Shown here in pieces: positions 12,201 through 21,884 of a stretch of 64,000 bases of DNA. Both the position numbers and the translations under genes were made by a program. Source of the stretch: Nelumbo lutea (Eukaryota; Streptophyta; Magnoliopsida; Proteales; Nelumbonaceae). The stretch is from positions 140,387,017 to 140,451,016 of the forward strand of contig JAKGHH010000001.1 in NCBI GenBank assembly GCA_022828595.1. The letters are read 5' to 3'. A model generated the notes under the pieces. That model was not told the origin of the DNA. It ran no database searches and worked only from the letters and a program-made list of their open reading frames with translations. Numbering within the stretch: the first letter of the stretch is position 1; every line of letters begins with the position of its first letter.

Positions 12201-13580
12201 GCAATTATACATGTTCCTTTTGCTGACTTGTGTACTGTTTCCCAGGGAACACTTGCTGATGGGAGGGTTGTTGCTGTGAAGCAACTTTCAGCAGTATCTC
12301 ACCAAGGAAAGAGTCAGTTTGTAACTGAGGTTGCCACAATATCTGCAGTGCAACAACGCAACCTTGTGACTTTGTATGGATGCTGTATTGAGGGAGATAA
12401 AAGACTCCTAGTTTATGAGTATCTTGTAAACAAGAGCCTTGATCAAGCACTCTTTGGTATAAACCAGTTGCAAAACTCTATACTTTCTCATCTATGATCT
12501 CAATAAAGTTCTTTGTGAGGACTCATGGTATACTTTGAAAAATCATGTTTATCCAACTGCTGTCACTACTTTGTAGGGAAGTGTGCTATATATCTAGATT
12601 GGAAGACCCGCCATGAAATATGCTTGGGGACGGCGAAAGGTCTAGCTTATCTTCATGAGGAATCAAGACCTAGAATTATACACAGGGATGTCAAAGCAAG
12701 TAACATTCTTCTTGGTGCTGATTTGAACCCAAAGATATCGGATTTTGGTTTGGCCAAGTTGTATGAAGACAATATGACCCACCTCAGCACTCGTGTTGCA
12801 GGAACAATGTAGATCTCCTCTAACCATTCAATTGCATTATTCTTTCCATGCTACTGTTTTTTTTCTTTCTTTTCTATATTTTTCTGTAATATATATCAAA
12901 AATAACATCAGACTTGGTTTGATGTCTTTGAAGTGGCTATCTTGCACCAGAGTATGCCTTGCGTGGGCATCTGACAGAGAAGGCTGATGTGTTTGGATTT
13001 GGAGTTGTTGCTCTGGAGATCCTCAGTGGGCGGCCAAATTCTGACCCAAGTTTAGATGAAGAGAAGTTTTACCTTCTTGAATGGGTATGGAAATTAGCAA
13101 ATGATATACTAATCATTGTTGTATGCCAGCAAAATTTATATGGTACTTGATCCCTTCTCAACATAACCATTTTCTTTAATCTTGTAGGCATGGAATCTAC
13201 ATGAAAAGAATTGCGACTTGGAACTTGTTGATCCAAAATTGAATGAATTTGATGAAGAAGAAGCTCGTCGAGTTATAGGAGTAGCTCTCTTGTGCACTCA
13301 GGCATCGCCAACGCTTCGTCCATCCATGTCACGTGTTGTGGCCATGCTTTCAAGAAAGACTGAAGTGAGTGCTGTTACAAGTAGACCTGCTTACTTAACC
13401 GATTGGCAATTTAGTGATATCACCAGCAGCTTTGCAACTAGCAATTCCTCTACAAGTATCCCAATATCAACATCACCAAATCCAAGCATTATGCCTTTTT
13501 CAAGCCCCTCTCCACCAAAAGGTGCTGAATCATTACTCCATGATACCGTTGAACAAGATCCAAAATCCACAAACGTATGA
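235..13580 (+). CDS. Malectin/LRR receptor-like serine/threonine kinase, 3' part (7 exons)
   Basis: Plasma-membrane receptor kinase of the plant LRR-VIII-2 type; the N-terminal LRR and most of the malectin-like domain lie left of the window. Exons read as 235-430, 532-696, 1051-1169, 12246-12456, 12577-12808, 12934-13084 and 13188-13580 (stop). Every junction is GT-AG and the phases agree, giving 488 residues. In order: end of malectin domain ([13 protein letters not shown]), membrane helix about residues 86-110, basic stop-transfer RKKR, then kinase: P-loop [10 protein letters not shown] (151-160), VAVK lysine (172), catalytic loop HRDVKASN (266-273, RD type), DFG (286-288), LAPEYA across the exon 5/6 joint, and a Ser/Pro-rich tail. 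All key kinase residues are present. The odd part is the 11-kb intron between the P-loop and lysine exons, filled with transposons. Family call is from motif recognition; activity is inferred. Confidence 0.93.
2010..4340 (-). pseudogene. LINE ORF2 reverse transcriptase and C-terminal region (broken)
   Basis: Fragments of a LINE reverse transcriptase can be read in several minus frames. Between 3560 and 3900 they include YDHIQWNF (start of the palm) and [21 protein letters not shown] (the LSPFLFIIV-EALSRLI block in family terms). Between 2010 and 2630 they include [32 protein letters not shown] and [17 protein letters not shown], typical of the zinc-binding domain that closes plant LINE ORF2. 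The catalytic block was not found intact. No frame is open for more than about 130 codons, so no protein is expected. Confidence 0.75.
4345..4975. other. Unclassified insert in the LINE (possible solo LTR)
   Basis: LINE homology stops near 4340 and resumes near 5080. The sequence between has a pyrimidine-rich tract (4765-4815) and a composition like an LTR leader, but I could not define matching ends or a target duplication. The solo-LTR idea is only a suggestion. Confidence 0.25.
5081..5386 (-). pseudogene. LINE ORF2 pre-RT segment
   Basis: The minus frame reads [24 protein letters not shown] and [10 protein letters not shown], which line up with the region between endonuclease and RT of plant LINEs (family pattern: EEL...R..Y...SRVKWL.EGDRNTKFFH). 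The expected NTKFFH block is off frame, so a frameshift lies near 5220. It belongs to the same LINE as 1482-4340. Confidence 0.6.
5880..6280. repeat. G-rich tract and purine (GAAAAA) repeats
   Basis: 5925-6000 is G-rich. At 6150-6265 there are GAAAAA-type runs, including a tandem pair of about 50 bp that shares AAGAAATATATTCC. No coding signal is seen. Confidence 0.6.
6288..6528. mobile_element. hAT-like MITE, 241 bp
   Basis: Inverted ends: TAGGGATGTCAATTGG at the left and, at the right, a segment whose reverse complement is TAGGGATGTCAGCGGG. The flanking 8-mers GTTAGCTT and ATGAGCTT match at 6 of 8 positions, consistent with an old 8-bp duplication as hAT elements make. It has no coding capacity. 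Confidence 0.65.
6700..7000 (-). repeat. Copia 3' LTR
   Basis: 301 bp, nearly identical to 11836-12137. On the minus strand it starts TGTTGG and ends TCACA, the usual TG...CA termini. Confidence 0.95.
7001..7013 (-). other. Copia polypurine tract
   Basis: The minus strand reads GCTTGAGGGGGAG directly before the 3' LTR, the expected site for plus-strand priming. Confidence 0.8.
7013..8419 (-). pseudogene. Copia reverse transcriptase and RNase H (broken)
   Basis: RT begins at 8419 ([32 protein letters not shown]). At 8148-8153 a stop replaces the residue before LDVKNAFL. Near 8066 about 40 codons of the palm (the LKKSLYGLKQSPRAW block of the family) are missing and the frame shifts at the joint. 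The catalytic YVDD is intact at 7947-7958. The thumb and connection continue in 7567-7926, and another frameshift leads into RNase H at 7013-7615 ([47 protein letters not shown]). In RNase H the usual AEAEYR reads AKAEYR, so the catalytic Glu is replaced by Lys. It would have copied the element's RNA, but these breaks rule out an active enzyme. Confidence 0.93.
8933..9928 (-). pseudogene. Copia integrase (catalytic Glu replaced)
   Basis: The minus frame 9242-9928 has the GAG-pre-integrase zinc motif (WHARLGH ... CDVCQ), then the DDE core: first Asp in HYDVWGPSP, second in FRSDNVAEY. The third residue should be Glu in QQNGVAERKN but reads [10 protein letters not shown]; the codon is at 9314-9316. 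A stop at the 9242 end splits off the C-terminal part (8933-9202: [38 protein letters not shown]). The Glu to Lys change removes a metal ligand, so strand transfer is not expected. Confidence 0.92.
9935..11294 (-). pseudogene. Copia gag and protease (broken)
   Basis: Gag can start at the ATG at 11294-11292, but a TGA at 11162-11160 replaces the usual Trp in a NFRDWS-like motif. The rest of gag continues to 10674 (UBN2-type core: [31 protein letters not shown]), then in 9935-10672 with a CCHC knuckle at 10469-10510 ([14 protein letters not shown]). The protease follows (ATDHMTN ... GKGVVNL ... [17 protein letters not shown]). Its active-site Asp-Ser-Gly is not present: before ATDHMT the frame reads AFS (10175-10183). 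The gene would have coded capsid and the maturation protease. Confidence 0.92.
11824..11835 (-). other. Copia primer-binding site (tRNA-iMet)
   Basis: The minus strand reads TGGTATCAGAGC directly next to the 5' LTR, the standard plant match to the 3' end of initiator Met tRNA. Confidence 0.95.
11836..12137 (-). repeat. Copia 5' LTR
   Basis: 302 bp, pairs with 6700-7000. It holds the element's promoter; the TATA-like box is at 11933-11940. Confidence 0.95.
11933..11940 (-). promoter_or_regulatory. TATA-like box in copia 5' LTR
   Basis: TATAAATA on the minus strand, upstream of gag. It would drive transcription antisense to the host kinase intron. Confidence 0.55.
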
Positions 13581-15280
13581 TGGTCCAATGCATTTTATAA
13601 AAATACTAGCTCAAGCCGACTGCATTGCATAAGTGAGATAAATGAATGTGGGGCTTCAAAAAAGAAAAAAAAAAAGGATAAATGAGTGTTTTGTATTGGG
13701 GGATGTCTTCTTTCATGGTAGTTCCTCTTTTGTTTTAATGTATTAATTATATATCCATTGGTTGCCTTATTAAGGCTCCTTGGCCCCCCTCTCTGCCCTT
13801 TTGGAGATTGGCTGTTTGTATTTTCTCTTTTCTTTTTTTTTTTTGTCATTTCCAATAAGATCTCTTATTACTGATCCAAGAAAAACATATATGAGAGAGA
13901 AGTCGTTTTGAATGATAAAATAAGATGACAAATTTGACAATGTCCGATTATATTATTATCTTCTTGGACAGGAAAACCCAGATTTTGTTTTCCACATTAA
14001 TTCCAAATGTACTTGGTATCCAAATGTTAAGCCACAACTAGGCCAGGATAAAACCAATAGTAAATTTCTGAGGGAGTAAGGTAACCTTTAAAGTTAAAAT
14101 TAGTTCTTGAAAGAATTGTTCCAAGCATGTAATTCAGTAATTGTAATCTCTTCCTTTCAACTTTTAAGCGATGGGAGAGCCAGATGTAACAAGATTAGTG
14201 CACGAGTAAAATTGAAATAGAGGTATTGTTTCTAAAATACTTATGCAGGTTCTTAATGTTGTCAAGAAGGAGACGAATCATGCTTCAGTCATCCCATGGG
14301 GTTTCTCTCAAAACATTGATGATGGCAAAAGCTTCTCTGTACTGTGTTTGATTGGCGATGTAGAGATATTGGTAGATGAAAACAAGTTGACAACCAAGGA
14401 ATGAAGTCTGGAACTTGTGTTTGGTTGGGTAGGAAATGAGAGAGGTGAAATTCTCAAGGAGTTTCACAATTAGGACCCTTTATTACCCTTAACAAACTCA
14501 CGAAATCACTCATGAAACTATGCTCGAAAACAATCTTAGATCCTAATCAGATGTTATAATCTTCCTTGTCTGAGAGAGCATTTCATGAAGGAAATAAGTA
14601 TACTGACCCCCCACTGAATGGGGCTAAATTATATCTGGAACAGCACTGTTGTGTTGCAAGGTCACCTTATTAAAACCTCGTAAGGCCACCTCACTGAAGC
14701 CTCACGAGGTTGCTATGCTAAAACCTTGCGAGATCACCTCGCTTATTGTTTAGGCCCTACCCTGTGAGCATGACCTTAGTCTTTGTTAGAGTAGTGAAGT
14801 TGACTCCTAGCCCTTGGCCACTGCCAAACCAACCCACAAATAAAGATCACACTAAGAAACCACCAAATCTTGATAGCCAAATCATGTGATTGATTCGACC
14901 AAGCTGTCAGTTTCCCTTTTGAGCTTCTAGGTGTCTGATTGTTTTAATTACCCCTTTGTCCATTTCAGTGTTTAGGCGTCAAATTGTAATTTCTTTCTAT
15001 TTGGATTATATATAAGGTAGGCCAAGTTTGTATCATATAAGCTGAATTTTGAAGAATACTTTTGCTGAAATTTGTTTCATCTCCTTTCTTCCCTCGCTTT
15101 GGACTTGTTACTAAGCTACAAAGGCCAAACCCTTAGCATCTCCTATGTGAGTAGATACTAAGGTCACTTCCCTAAATGAGATGCAAAACCAAGAGGCTAG
15201 TGCTACGCTACTACTCCAACCCTGACTGTTGCAATGCTTTGTTGCCACCGATTGTTCTTGAGAGACTTACTCCATTTAGA
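13581..15280. other. Intergenic, no recognised gene
   Basis: Holds the kinase 3' UTR start and AT-rich sequence. A minus frame at 14285-14467 is open for 60 codons (LLENFTSLISYPTKHKFQTS) but matches nothing I recognise and has no second exon I can see. At 14650-14755 there are degenerate repeats of about 30 bp built on AAGGTCACCT and AAACCTCG. Confidence 0.5.
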
Positions 15281-16937
15281 AACTACTGACCACAACAGTT
15301 AGGCTATTTAAATGCCCAAAAACCATCCAACCCACTAGCTTCATTTACCAGTTCATACCAAAAACTAGACCAATTTGGTTTGATCTGTTCTACCTAGCTA
15401 TGCAATTTTCCAAATAAAAAGAGCAGGGTCAGGTTATTTGAATACCCGCAGGTCATCCACCTGCTAGCTTCAATTACCAGTTCATATTGAACTTGACCAA
15501 TGTGGTTTGATCGATTTGACTTAACTATGCAATTTTGAAAATAGAAAGAACAAATAAGGGAATTTTTTACTAAAAAAAATTTAATGTTGTTAATTAGAAA
15601 ATAACTAAAAACCCAGAAAAGGGAAGATAACAAAAAAATTATTAACAATTTTGTTAATAGACAAGAGAACAATAACATAAAGGAATTTATCCAAAAAAAT
15701 AAGAAAATAAAAAACAATAGAAACTTAATTTTTTTGTTTAATTGATAAAATAAGATACAATTTCACTAAAAATAACAGAAAATTTGTAACTTATTAAAAT
15801 TAATATCTATCAAGAAAATATTAAAAATTAGAAAGTAACAAAATAGTAAAAATAAGGAAAAATTAAAAATTAGCAAAACTTACTATACATGTTTAACTTA
15901 TTAACTAAAATAAATTAAATAACTTAGTGATATTAATTACTTACTATAAAATTAGTAAATTAATTTTATAAAATTTATAAAAAATTAAAATTAATAATAA
16001 TAAATTAAAATATAAAAAACAATAAATATATCAATAGACTTAACAAAAAGTATATTATTAGTTAACATGCTTTTGTTAAAATATTAATTTCACTTGATTA
16101 TATTTTCGTAGAAATATAATTCCCAATAGAAGAAGAAAGTAGAAGAAGAAATGAACTTGGAGCCATAAATCGCTATGCATCAAGAAGATGAAGTTCATGG
16201 GTCGAGTTATTTAAATACTTGAATCATCCCACCCACTAACTTCAATTACCAAATTATACCAAATAGGACCAATTTGGTTTGAATGGTTCAACCCGGTTAG
16301 GCAATTTTCAAAACAAAAAGAGCATGGTAAGGTTATTTTACCCAAAAACCATCCACCCACTAGCTTCAATTACTAGTCGATACCGAATTGGACTGATATG
16401 CTTTGATAGGCCCAACCCGATTATGCAATTTTGAAAGCAAAAAGAGCAAACAAAGGAAATTTTCACTAAAAGCAACTTTGTTAATTAGAAAATAACAGAA
16501 AAATCAGGAAAAGTAAGGAAAGATAATGGGAAAATTATTATTAATTTTGTTAATAGCTAGGAAAAATGATAAAATAAGGAAAACTTTCTAAAAATTTTGA
16601 AATAACAAAAAAAATTAGAAACTTAATTTTTTAATTAATTGATAAAATAAGAGAAAATTTCACTAAAAATGATAGAACTTTTTTAAAAGTAATATTTATG
16701 GAGAAAGTATTAAAAAACAGAAAGAAACTAAAAATAAAAATAAGGGAAAATTACAAATCAGCAGCTTACTTTACATGATTAACTTATTAAGTACTTTAAA
16801 ATAAATTAAATAACTTAGTTTTAATATCTTACTTCAAAATTAGTAAAATTTTGAAAAAAATAAAATTTAAATTATTAATACTTATTAACATAATAAAGCA
16901 CATAAAAAATGTTAATAAACTTAGCAAAAATTATTTT
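15280..16937. repeat. AT-rich tandem duplication, left part
   Basis: Two diverged copies of a unit of about 0.9 kb (about 15290-16080 and 16200-16930). Each opens with a doubled segment of about 120 bp (shared words: CCACTAGCTTCAATTACCAG, CCAATTTGGTTTGA, ATGCAATTTT, AAAAAGAGCA) followed by a very AT-rich part with AGGAAAGATAA and ATTTTGTTAATAG. Related sequence resumes right of the gypsy element at 26563-26780, so the element was inserted inside this repeat. No ORF is supported. Confidence 0.75.
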
Positions 16938-17511
16938 TGATGTAGGGTAACCTGGCCCAGCCCATTACGAGTTGGAGGGCCCAACTCACGGATGCTAGCC
17001 AGGGTCCCAGTCTAGCATGGCGGGGGCTACCCTGCTCCCCTCATCTGGAGCCAATAGCGGAGCGCTCCAGCGTCCCCGCTTCTCCCGCTAATTGCCCTTG
17101 TATGGAGCTCATCGGGGGCATCCATCTCCACCAACCTCCAAGCAGTTCAAGTATAAATACGGGGTACTCCCCCTCCAGGTAAAGGATCCCTAAATAATAG
17201 CTCTAACTCTAAACTTAAGTGAAGGACCTTACCTCTTGTGAGCCTAGTGCATACGAGCACCCTCTTTAGAGCCCTCGTCTGCATCAGATCCCTCTCTTCA
17301 ACCCCCATACTAACTTGACCAATAGATCCTCTACCTCGGGTTCTTACCCGGGGCCTCTGACATCTACTGTCTTGCAGAACCTCAGACTACCAGGGACTTC
17401 ACAGCTCTCAACCTCGGCACGCCTCATCTGAACCCCTCAAAGCCTTCTGCTAGCCTTCAGAGCTCAAGAGTGTTTTTACCTTGTTGCCCTCGACCAATAT
17501 GAGTAGCAACA
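16938..17511 (+). repeat. Gypsy B 5' LTR
   Basis: 574 bp. TATA box TATAAATA at 17152-17159. Compared with the 3' LTR it lacks a block of about 57 bp after GGGACTTCA. Confidence 0.93.
17152..17159 (+). promoter_or_regulatory. TATA box of gypsy B 5' LTR
   Basis: TATAAATA, repeated in the 3' LTR at 26146-26153. Confidence 0.6.
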
Positions 17512-17532
17512 ATTGGTGTCGTGTGTGGGAAA
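17512..17532 (+). other. Gypsy B primer-binding site
   Basis: ATTGGTGTCGTGTGTGGGAA follows the LTR directly. Tat-type elements carry a very similar primer site (TTGGTGCCGTCTGTGGGA). Confidence 0.7.
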
Positions 17533-17599
17533 CATTGCTAAGACGATCCCTTGAAACTCTACAAACTTGAAATCTCCTAAGCTTTGATCACCATTGTAC

Positions 17600-18478
17600 G
17601 AAGAGCCAGGAACACTCAGAACCTGGTTACGAGTGAACAGTTCTAGGCCATCCTCAACCGCCTGGAGTACCTCATGCAACATGTGGAACAAACCTACCCC
17701 AAGCAGGAGGTCCCTCCCGAGGCGACCGCCCTGCCGGGGGTGTTAGATCACCATGGCCGACATGACCATGTCGAGCCCTCAGCACTTGGCCTAGCTGACT
17801 CCCGATGGGCCAAGTCTGGCAGCAGCTGACCTGTCAGCCTGCTATGAAGGAATGAAGGACCTCCCAGCTAAAGGGAGGAAGAGCTGGCATGGTCCGAAGA
17901 CAGCCGCTAGCATTCTGAGCAACACCATCGCCACCAAAGTGAGAACCCCCAGGACGAGGGCAGGCACCTCGGTTGTCGTAGCGCCCACTCAAGGGCCGAG
18001 GGCCGACGTCGCGCCTCTCCCGCACCGGTCTCAAACATCCGAAATGTCTTGAATGACCGCCATGCCAGAAAGGAGGTGTGCGGTCCTGTCTCAAAGAATT
18101 CCGGAGTTTATGCGGATCCCCACCATGCCCGCGAAGGGATAAACGGGCGACAAGCTCCACCCAACCCTCAGATTGCTAAGTTGTGAGCTGAGCTCGGGAC
18201 CATCAAGGATGAGTTCTGCCAAGTTCTAGAGAGCCGAGCTGACGCCTCAGCCGACCAAAGCAATCCGACAAGGAGAATGGATGCCTTCACCTTGGATATC
18301 ATCTTCGAGCCTCTCCTCCAACACTTTAAGGCCCCTACATTGGAAATGTACAATGGCACCTCAGACCCTGACGACCACCTGGAGAGCTTCAGAGTGCTCA
18401 TGTTACTTTACGGGTATTCTGACGCCTTGACGTGGCAGACTTTCCACGCCACCTTCAGAGGAGCTACCCATTGTTGGT
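17600..18478 (+). pseudogene. Gypsy B gag remnant, cut short
   Basis: The leader and gag N-terminus are broken by stops. The recognisable part is 18277-18480: PLLQHFKAPTLEMYNGTSDP, DDHLESFRVLMLLYGYSDA and TFRGATHCW, the opening of the retrotransposon gag domain. The frame then stops at about 18478 and the next recognisable residues belong to the protease end, so most of gag, its zinc knuckle and the protease active site are gone. Confidence 0.8.
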
Positions 18479-18479
18479 A

Positions 18480-18662
18480 GGGACAAAGCCCAAGCAGGTG
18501 ACAATGATGAACGAGTTCTTGGTCATGAGGATCGACTTGCCCTACAATGCAATCATGGGGAGGTCGTCCCTTCATGTGCTCAGGGTAGCCACCTCCTCGT
18601 ATCACCTCGCCCTCAAATTCCCCATCGAGCATGGCACTGGAGTTGTTTGTGGGGACCAATAA
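18480..18662 (+). pseudogene. Gypsy B protease C-terminal remnant
   Basis: Reads NEFLVMRIDLPYNAIMGR, then LKFPIEHGTG, which match the C-terminal half of the Tat-type aspartic protease (YNAILGR ... LKFPT.HG.G). The active-site D-x-G segment seen in element C (37954-38166) is absent. Confidence 0.82.
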
Positions 18663-18729
18663 GCAACCCTCCAGTGCTATGTGGCAGCACTGAAGGGAAA
18701 GAACAAGGAAACACTACCACTAGAGGGCT

Positions 18730-19708
18730 TTGACCTTAGTGAGAAACCAGCGAGCCCAGGACCTCGTCTCGGTTCCCCTAGATAAGGCCGAGCTCGAGAA
18801 GATAGTAAACGTTGGGTCCAACCTTCCCCCTGAATGCCTATCCGAGCTAGTAAGTTTCCTCAAAACTAATGCCAACATCTTTGCTTGGTTCACCGTTGAT
18901 ATGCCTAGAATTGACCCATCTATCATCACTCATAGGCTGAGCGTGGACTCATGCTCTAGGCCAATTTGGCAAAAGAAAAAGAACTTTGCACCAGAGCGAT
19001 GGAAGGCCATAGGAGAGGAAGTTGATAAGCTACTCGACGCCAGCTTTATCTGAGAGGTACATTACCCTAACTGGTTGCCATATGTGGTTTTGGTGAAGAA
19101 GGCTAACGGGAAATGGCGAATCTGTATTTACTTCACAGAATAGACCACCTCGCCGACACCACTTTAGGGTACGAGCTACTCAGCTTCATGGATGCCTTGT
19201 TTGGATACAACCAAATAAAGATGCACCTAGAGGATAAGGAGAAGACCTCATTCATCACCGAGCACAACATTTACTGCTATAAAGTGATGCACTTTGGCCT
19301 TAAGAATGCAGGGCCACCTACCAACATATTGTCAACAAGGTGTTTAAAAATTGAATGAGGAGGAATTTCGAAGCATATGTGGACGATAAGGTGGTAAAGA
19401 GCCTGAAAGTTGAGATGCACATCTCGAACCTGGCTGAGACCTTTAACACCTTGTGAAAGTTCAACATGAAACTTAATCCCAGCAAGTGTGCCTTCGGCGT
19501 CACCTCAGACAAGTTCTTGGGCTTCGTCGTTACTCAAAGAGGCATTGAGGCCAACCCTAACAAAATACAGGCCATACTGGACATGGCACCCCCTCGATCG
19601 GTGAAGGAGACTCAAAGGCTCATCGGCAGAATAGCTGCTCTCAACTGTTTCATGTCGAAGTCGGCCGACCGCTACCTTCCCTTCTTTTGCGCCATTAAAA
19701 AGTTGTAG
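18730..19708 (+). pseudogene. Gypsy B reverse transcriptase (broken)
   Basis: The N-terminal part reads LVSFLKTNANIFAWFTVDMP and NFAPERWKAIGEEVDKLL. The palm reads WLPYVVLVKKANGKWRIC (W-PYVVLVKKANGKWR at about 19070-19125). A short deletion follows (the DLNRACPKDSYPLP block is missing), then IDHLADTTLGYELLSFMDA. The catalytic YVDD is present at 19376-19387 but in a shifted frame. The thumb reads [14 protein letters not shown] and [16 protein letters not shown]. Stops at 19052, 19142 and 19356 and the frameshifts rule out function. Confidence 0.9.
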
Positions 19709-20170
19709 GAATTTCAATGTACGAAAGAATGCTAGTGCACCTTTGACGAGCTAAAGGTCTACCTCACCACCTCCCCTCTTTGCTCGGCCAGCTCCAGGAG
19801 AGACCCTCTATCTATACCTATCGGCCAGGGATGAGGCAGCCAGCTCAGTGTTGATAAAACAAGACAGAATGTAGAAGCCGATATACTACATCAGCAAGGT
19901 CCTCTGTGATGCCAAAACCAAATACCCCGAAGTGGAGAAATTGGCCTTCGCCCTTGTGGTCTCAACTAGAAAGCTCAAGCCGTAGTTTTAAGCTCGCACC
20001 ATATTGGTCCTGACAAACCAGCCCCTTAGGGCTGTCCTCACCAAACATGAGACCTTAAGGTGCCTGACTAAATGGGCCATCGACTTGTCTGAATTTGACA
20101 TACAGTACTTGCCGAGGCCTGCCATCAAAGCACAAGCCCAAGCAGACTTAGTAACAGAATGCACCTTTAG
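19709..20170 (+). pseudogene. Gypsy B RNase H domain
   Basis: Follows RT. It reads LTNQPLRAVLTKHET, LRCLTKWAIDLSEFDIQYLP and KAQAQADLVTECTF from 20004; the upstream part (19740-20000) is present with several stops. This is the standard gypsy RNase H linked to RT. Confidence 0.85.
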
Positions 20171-20199
20171 TCGAGCCCTTGGCCAAGCCCCTGAAGATG

Positions 20200-20645
20200 C
20201 TGAAGGGGATTGCCTAGTCGAGGGGACTCACACCAAGTGGACACTCTTTGTGGACGGTTCATCCAACGCCAAAGGAAGCGGTGCAAGCCTCATCCTTCTC
20301 ACCCTAGACAATGCAGTCATGGAGTATGCGCTAAGGTTTGACTTCTTATCATCCAATAATGAAGCTAAGTACGAGACCCTCCTCGCTGGTTTGCAGCTTG
20401 CTAGTGACCTCTACTCCTCACATGTCGAAGCCTTTAGCGACTCTCAGTTGCTGGTGAACCAGGTGAACGTCAAGTACGAGGCCAGAGAGCAAAGCATGTC
20501 CAAGTACCTTGACAAAGTCCAAGAACTAGCCCGCCACTTCCAGTGCTTCTCCCTGCAGCAAGTCTCGCAAGCCGAGAACGCAAGAGCCGATGCCCTTTCT
20601 AAATTGGCAAGCACCTCAGACTCACTGTCCGCATGGAGAAGCTAA
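20200..20645 (+). pseudogene. Gypsy B second (archaeal-type) RNase H domain
   Basis: Open in frame with the end of the first RNase H. It reads WTLFVDGSSNAKGSGASLIL (first Asp), SSNNEAKYETLLAGLQLA (Glu), VEAFSDSQLLVNQV (Asp) and ENARADALSKLAS (last Asp), so all four acidic residues are there. A second RNase H of this kind is a mark of the Tat lineage. This is the best preserved enzyme piece of element B. Confidence 0.9.
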
Positions 20646-20744
20646 CTCGACCCTCTATAAAAGAAGCCCAAGTGCTCCCAATAGAGGCCAAACCGTCATG
20701 GATGGACCCTATCATCGATTTCCTATTGATAGAGTAGTTGCCTG

Positions 20745-21884
20745 ATGACAGGAATGAAGCAAGGTGACTCTGATGTCAGGAAACACACTACACCCTGCTG
20801 GAGGGTAAATTGTACAGAAGATCCTTCACCTCACCTTACCTCTGATGCCTTTGATAGGAGGAAGGAGGGTACATGCTCCGAGAAATTCATGAAGGCATCT
20901 GCGGTAACCACCTCGGCGGCCGAGCGCTAGCCCAAAAATTGTGCCATCAGCCTTTTGGCCAACCCTTCATAAAGATGCAATCAAGCTGGTACAGAAGTGT
21001 GACTAATGCTAGAGGCATGCCAACTTATGCCATAAGCCGGCCACCACCCTCTCATCTCTTAGTAGCCCCTAGCCCTTTGCCAAGTGGGGATGGACCTCCT
21101 CGTCATCGCTATGGACTACTTCACCAAATGGGTAGAAGTCGAACCCCTGGCTACCATTACAGTTCAAGCAGTTCAAAGCTTATTCTGGAAGAACGTTATT
21201 TGTCGCTTCGGCCTCCCCTACATGCTAGTCACTGACAATGGGAAGCAATTTGACGACGCCAAGTTCTAGTAGTGGTGTACCTCCCTCAGCATCAAGCAAT
21301 AGTACACCTTAGTGGGCTACCCCCAGACAAATGGTCTAGTCGAGGTCACTAATAGAACCATCTTAGATGGACTGAAGACTAGACTAAACCAAGCCAAAGG
21401 CCTATGGGCTGATGAACTAAGCCATGTCCTCTGGGCATACCGAACCATGCCTTGGATGGCCACGAGAGAGACCCTGTTCGGCCTGACCTACAATACAAAA
21501 GCAGTTAACCCAGCAGAGATCGGTCAGCCAATGCTCCAAACCGAAGCGTACAACAAAGCCGAGAACAATGAAGCACTTAGAGCAAACTTAGATCTGGTAG
21601 AAGAAGCTCGTGAGTAGGCACAAATTAGGTTGACCGCCTACCAGCAACGAGTGGCCCGCTACTACAACTTGAAGGTGAAAGAAAGACACTACCAAGAGGG
21701 AGACCTCGTCCTCAGGAAGGTGATGGTCCCCGAACCTGGAGTAGGAAAGCTGGGCCTCAACTGGGAGGGCCCCAACAGGATCAATCAAGTCCTCGGCCCT
21801 GACACCTTTCATCTGGAACACTTAGAAAGAAGACTTGTCCCTCGGATGTGGAACTCAAAGAACCTCTGGATGTATTACCAGTAA
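20745..21884 (+). pseudogene. Gypsy B integrase (broken)
   Basis: The zinc-finger region (LREIHEGICGNHLGGRALAQ) is at 20873 on, with frameshifts after it. The core has the first Asp in VIAMDYFTKWVEVEP, the second in MLVTDNGKQF and Glu in QTNGLVEVTNRTI, so the DDE triad is retained. Stops sit at 21269-21304 (KF followed by two TAGs; family expects Gln there) and at 21618. The C-terminal part 21630-21884 (YQQRVARYYN, LVLRKV, GKLGLNWEGP) ends at a TAA. Confidence 0.9.

Larger units (their letters stand above)
1170..12245 (+). other. 11-kb kinase intron filled with transposons
   Basis: The intron runs from the GTAAGA donor at 1170 to the CAG acceptor ending at 12245 and splits the kinase between VYK and GTLADG in phase 0. 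The gene's other visible introns are about 100-350 bp. It holds a reversed LINE (about 1482-5560), low-complexity purine repeats (6120-6270), a hAT-like MITE (6288-6528) and a complete reversed copia element (6700-12137). Stretches 1170-1480, 5560-5880 and 6537-6694 show nothing I recognise. Confidence 0.9.

Noticed and set aside
14285..14467. 60-codon minus frame resembling a gene 3' end
   Set aside because: Could not match it to any family and no splice partner was visible; noted only in the intergenic entry.
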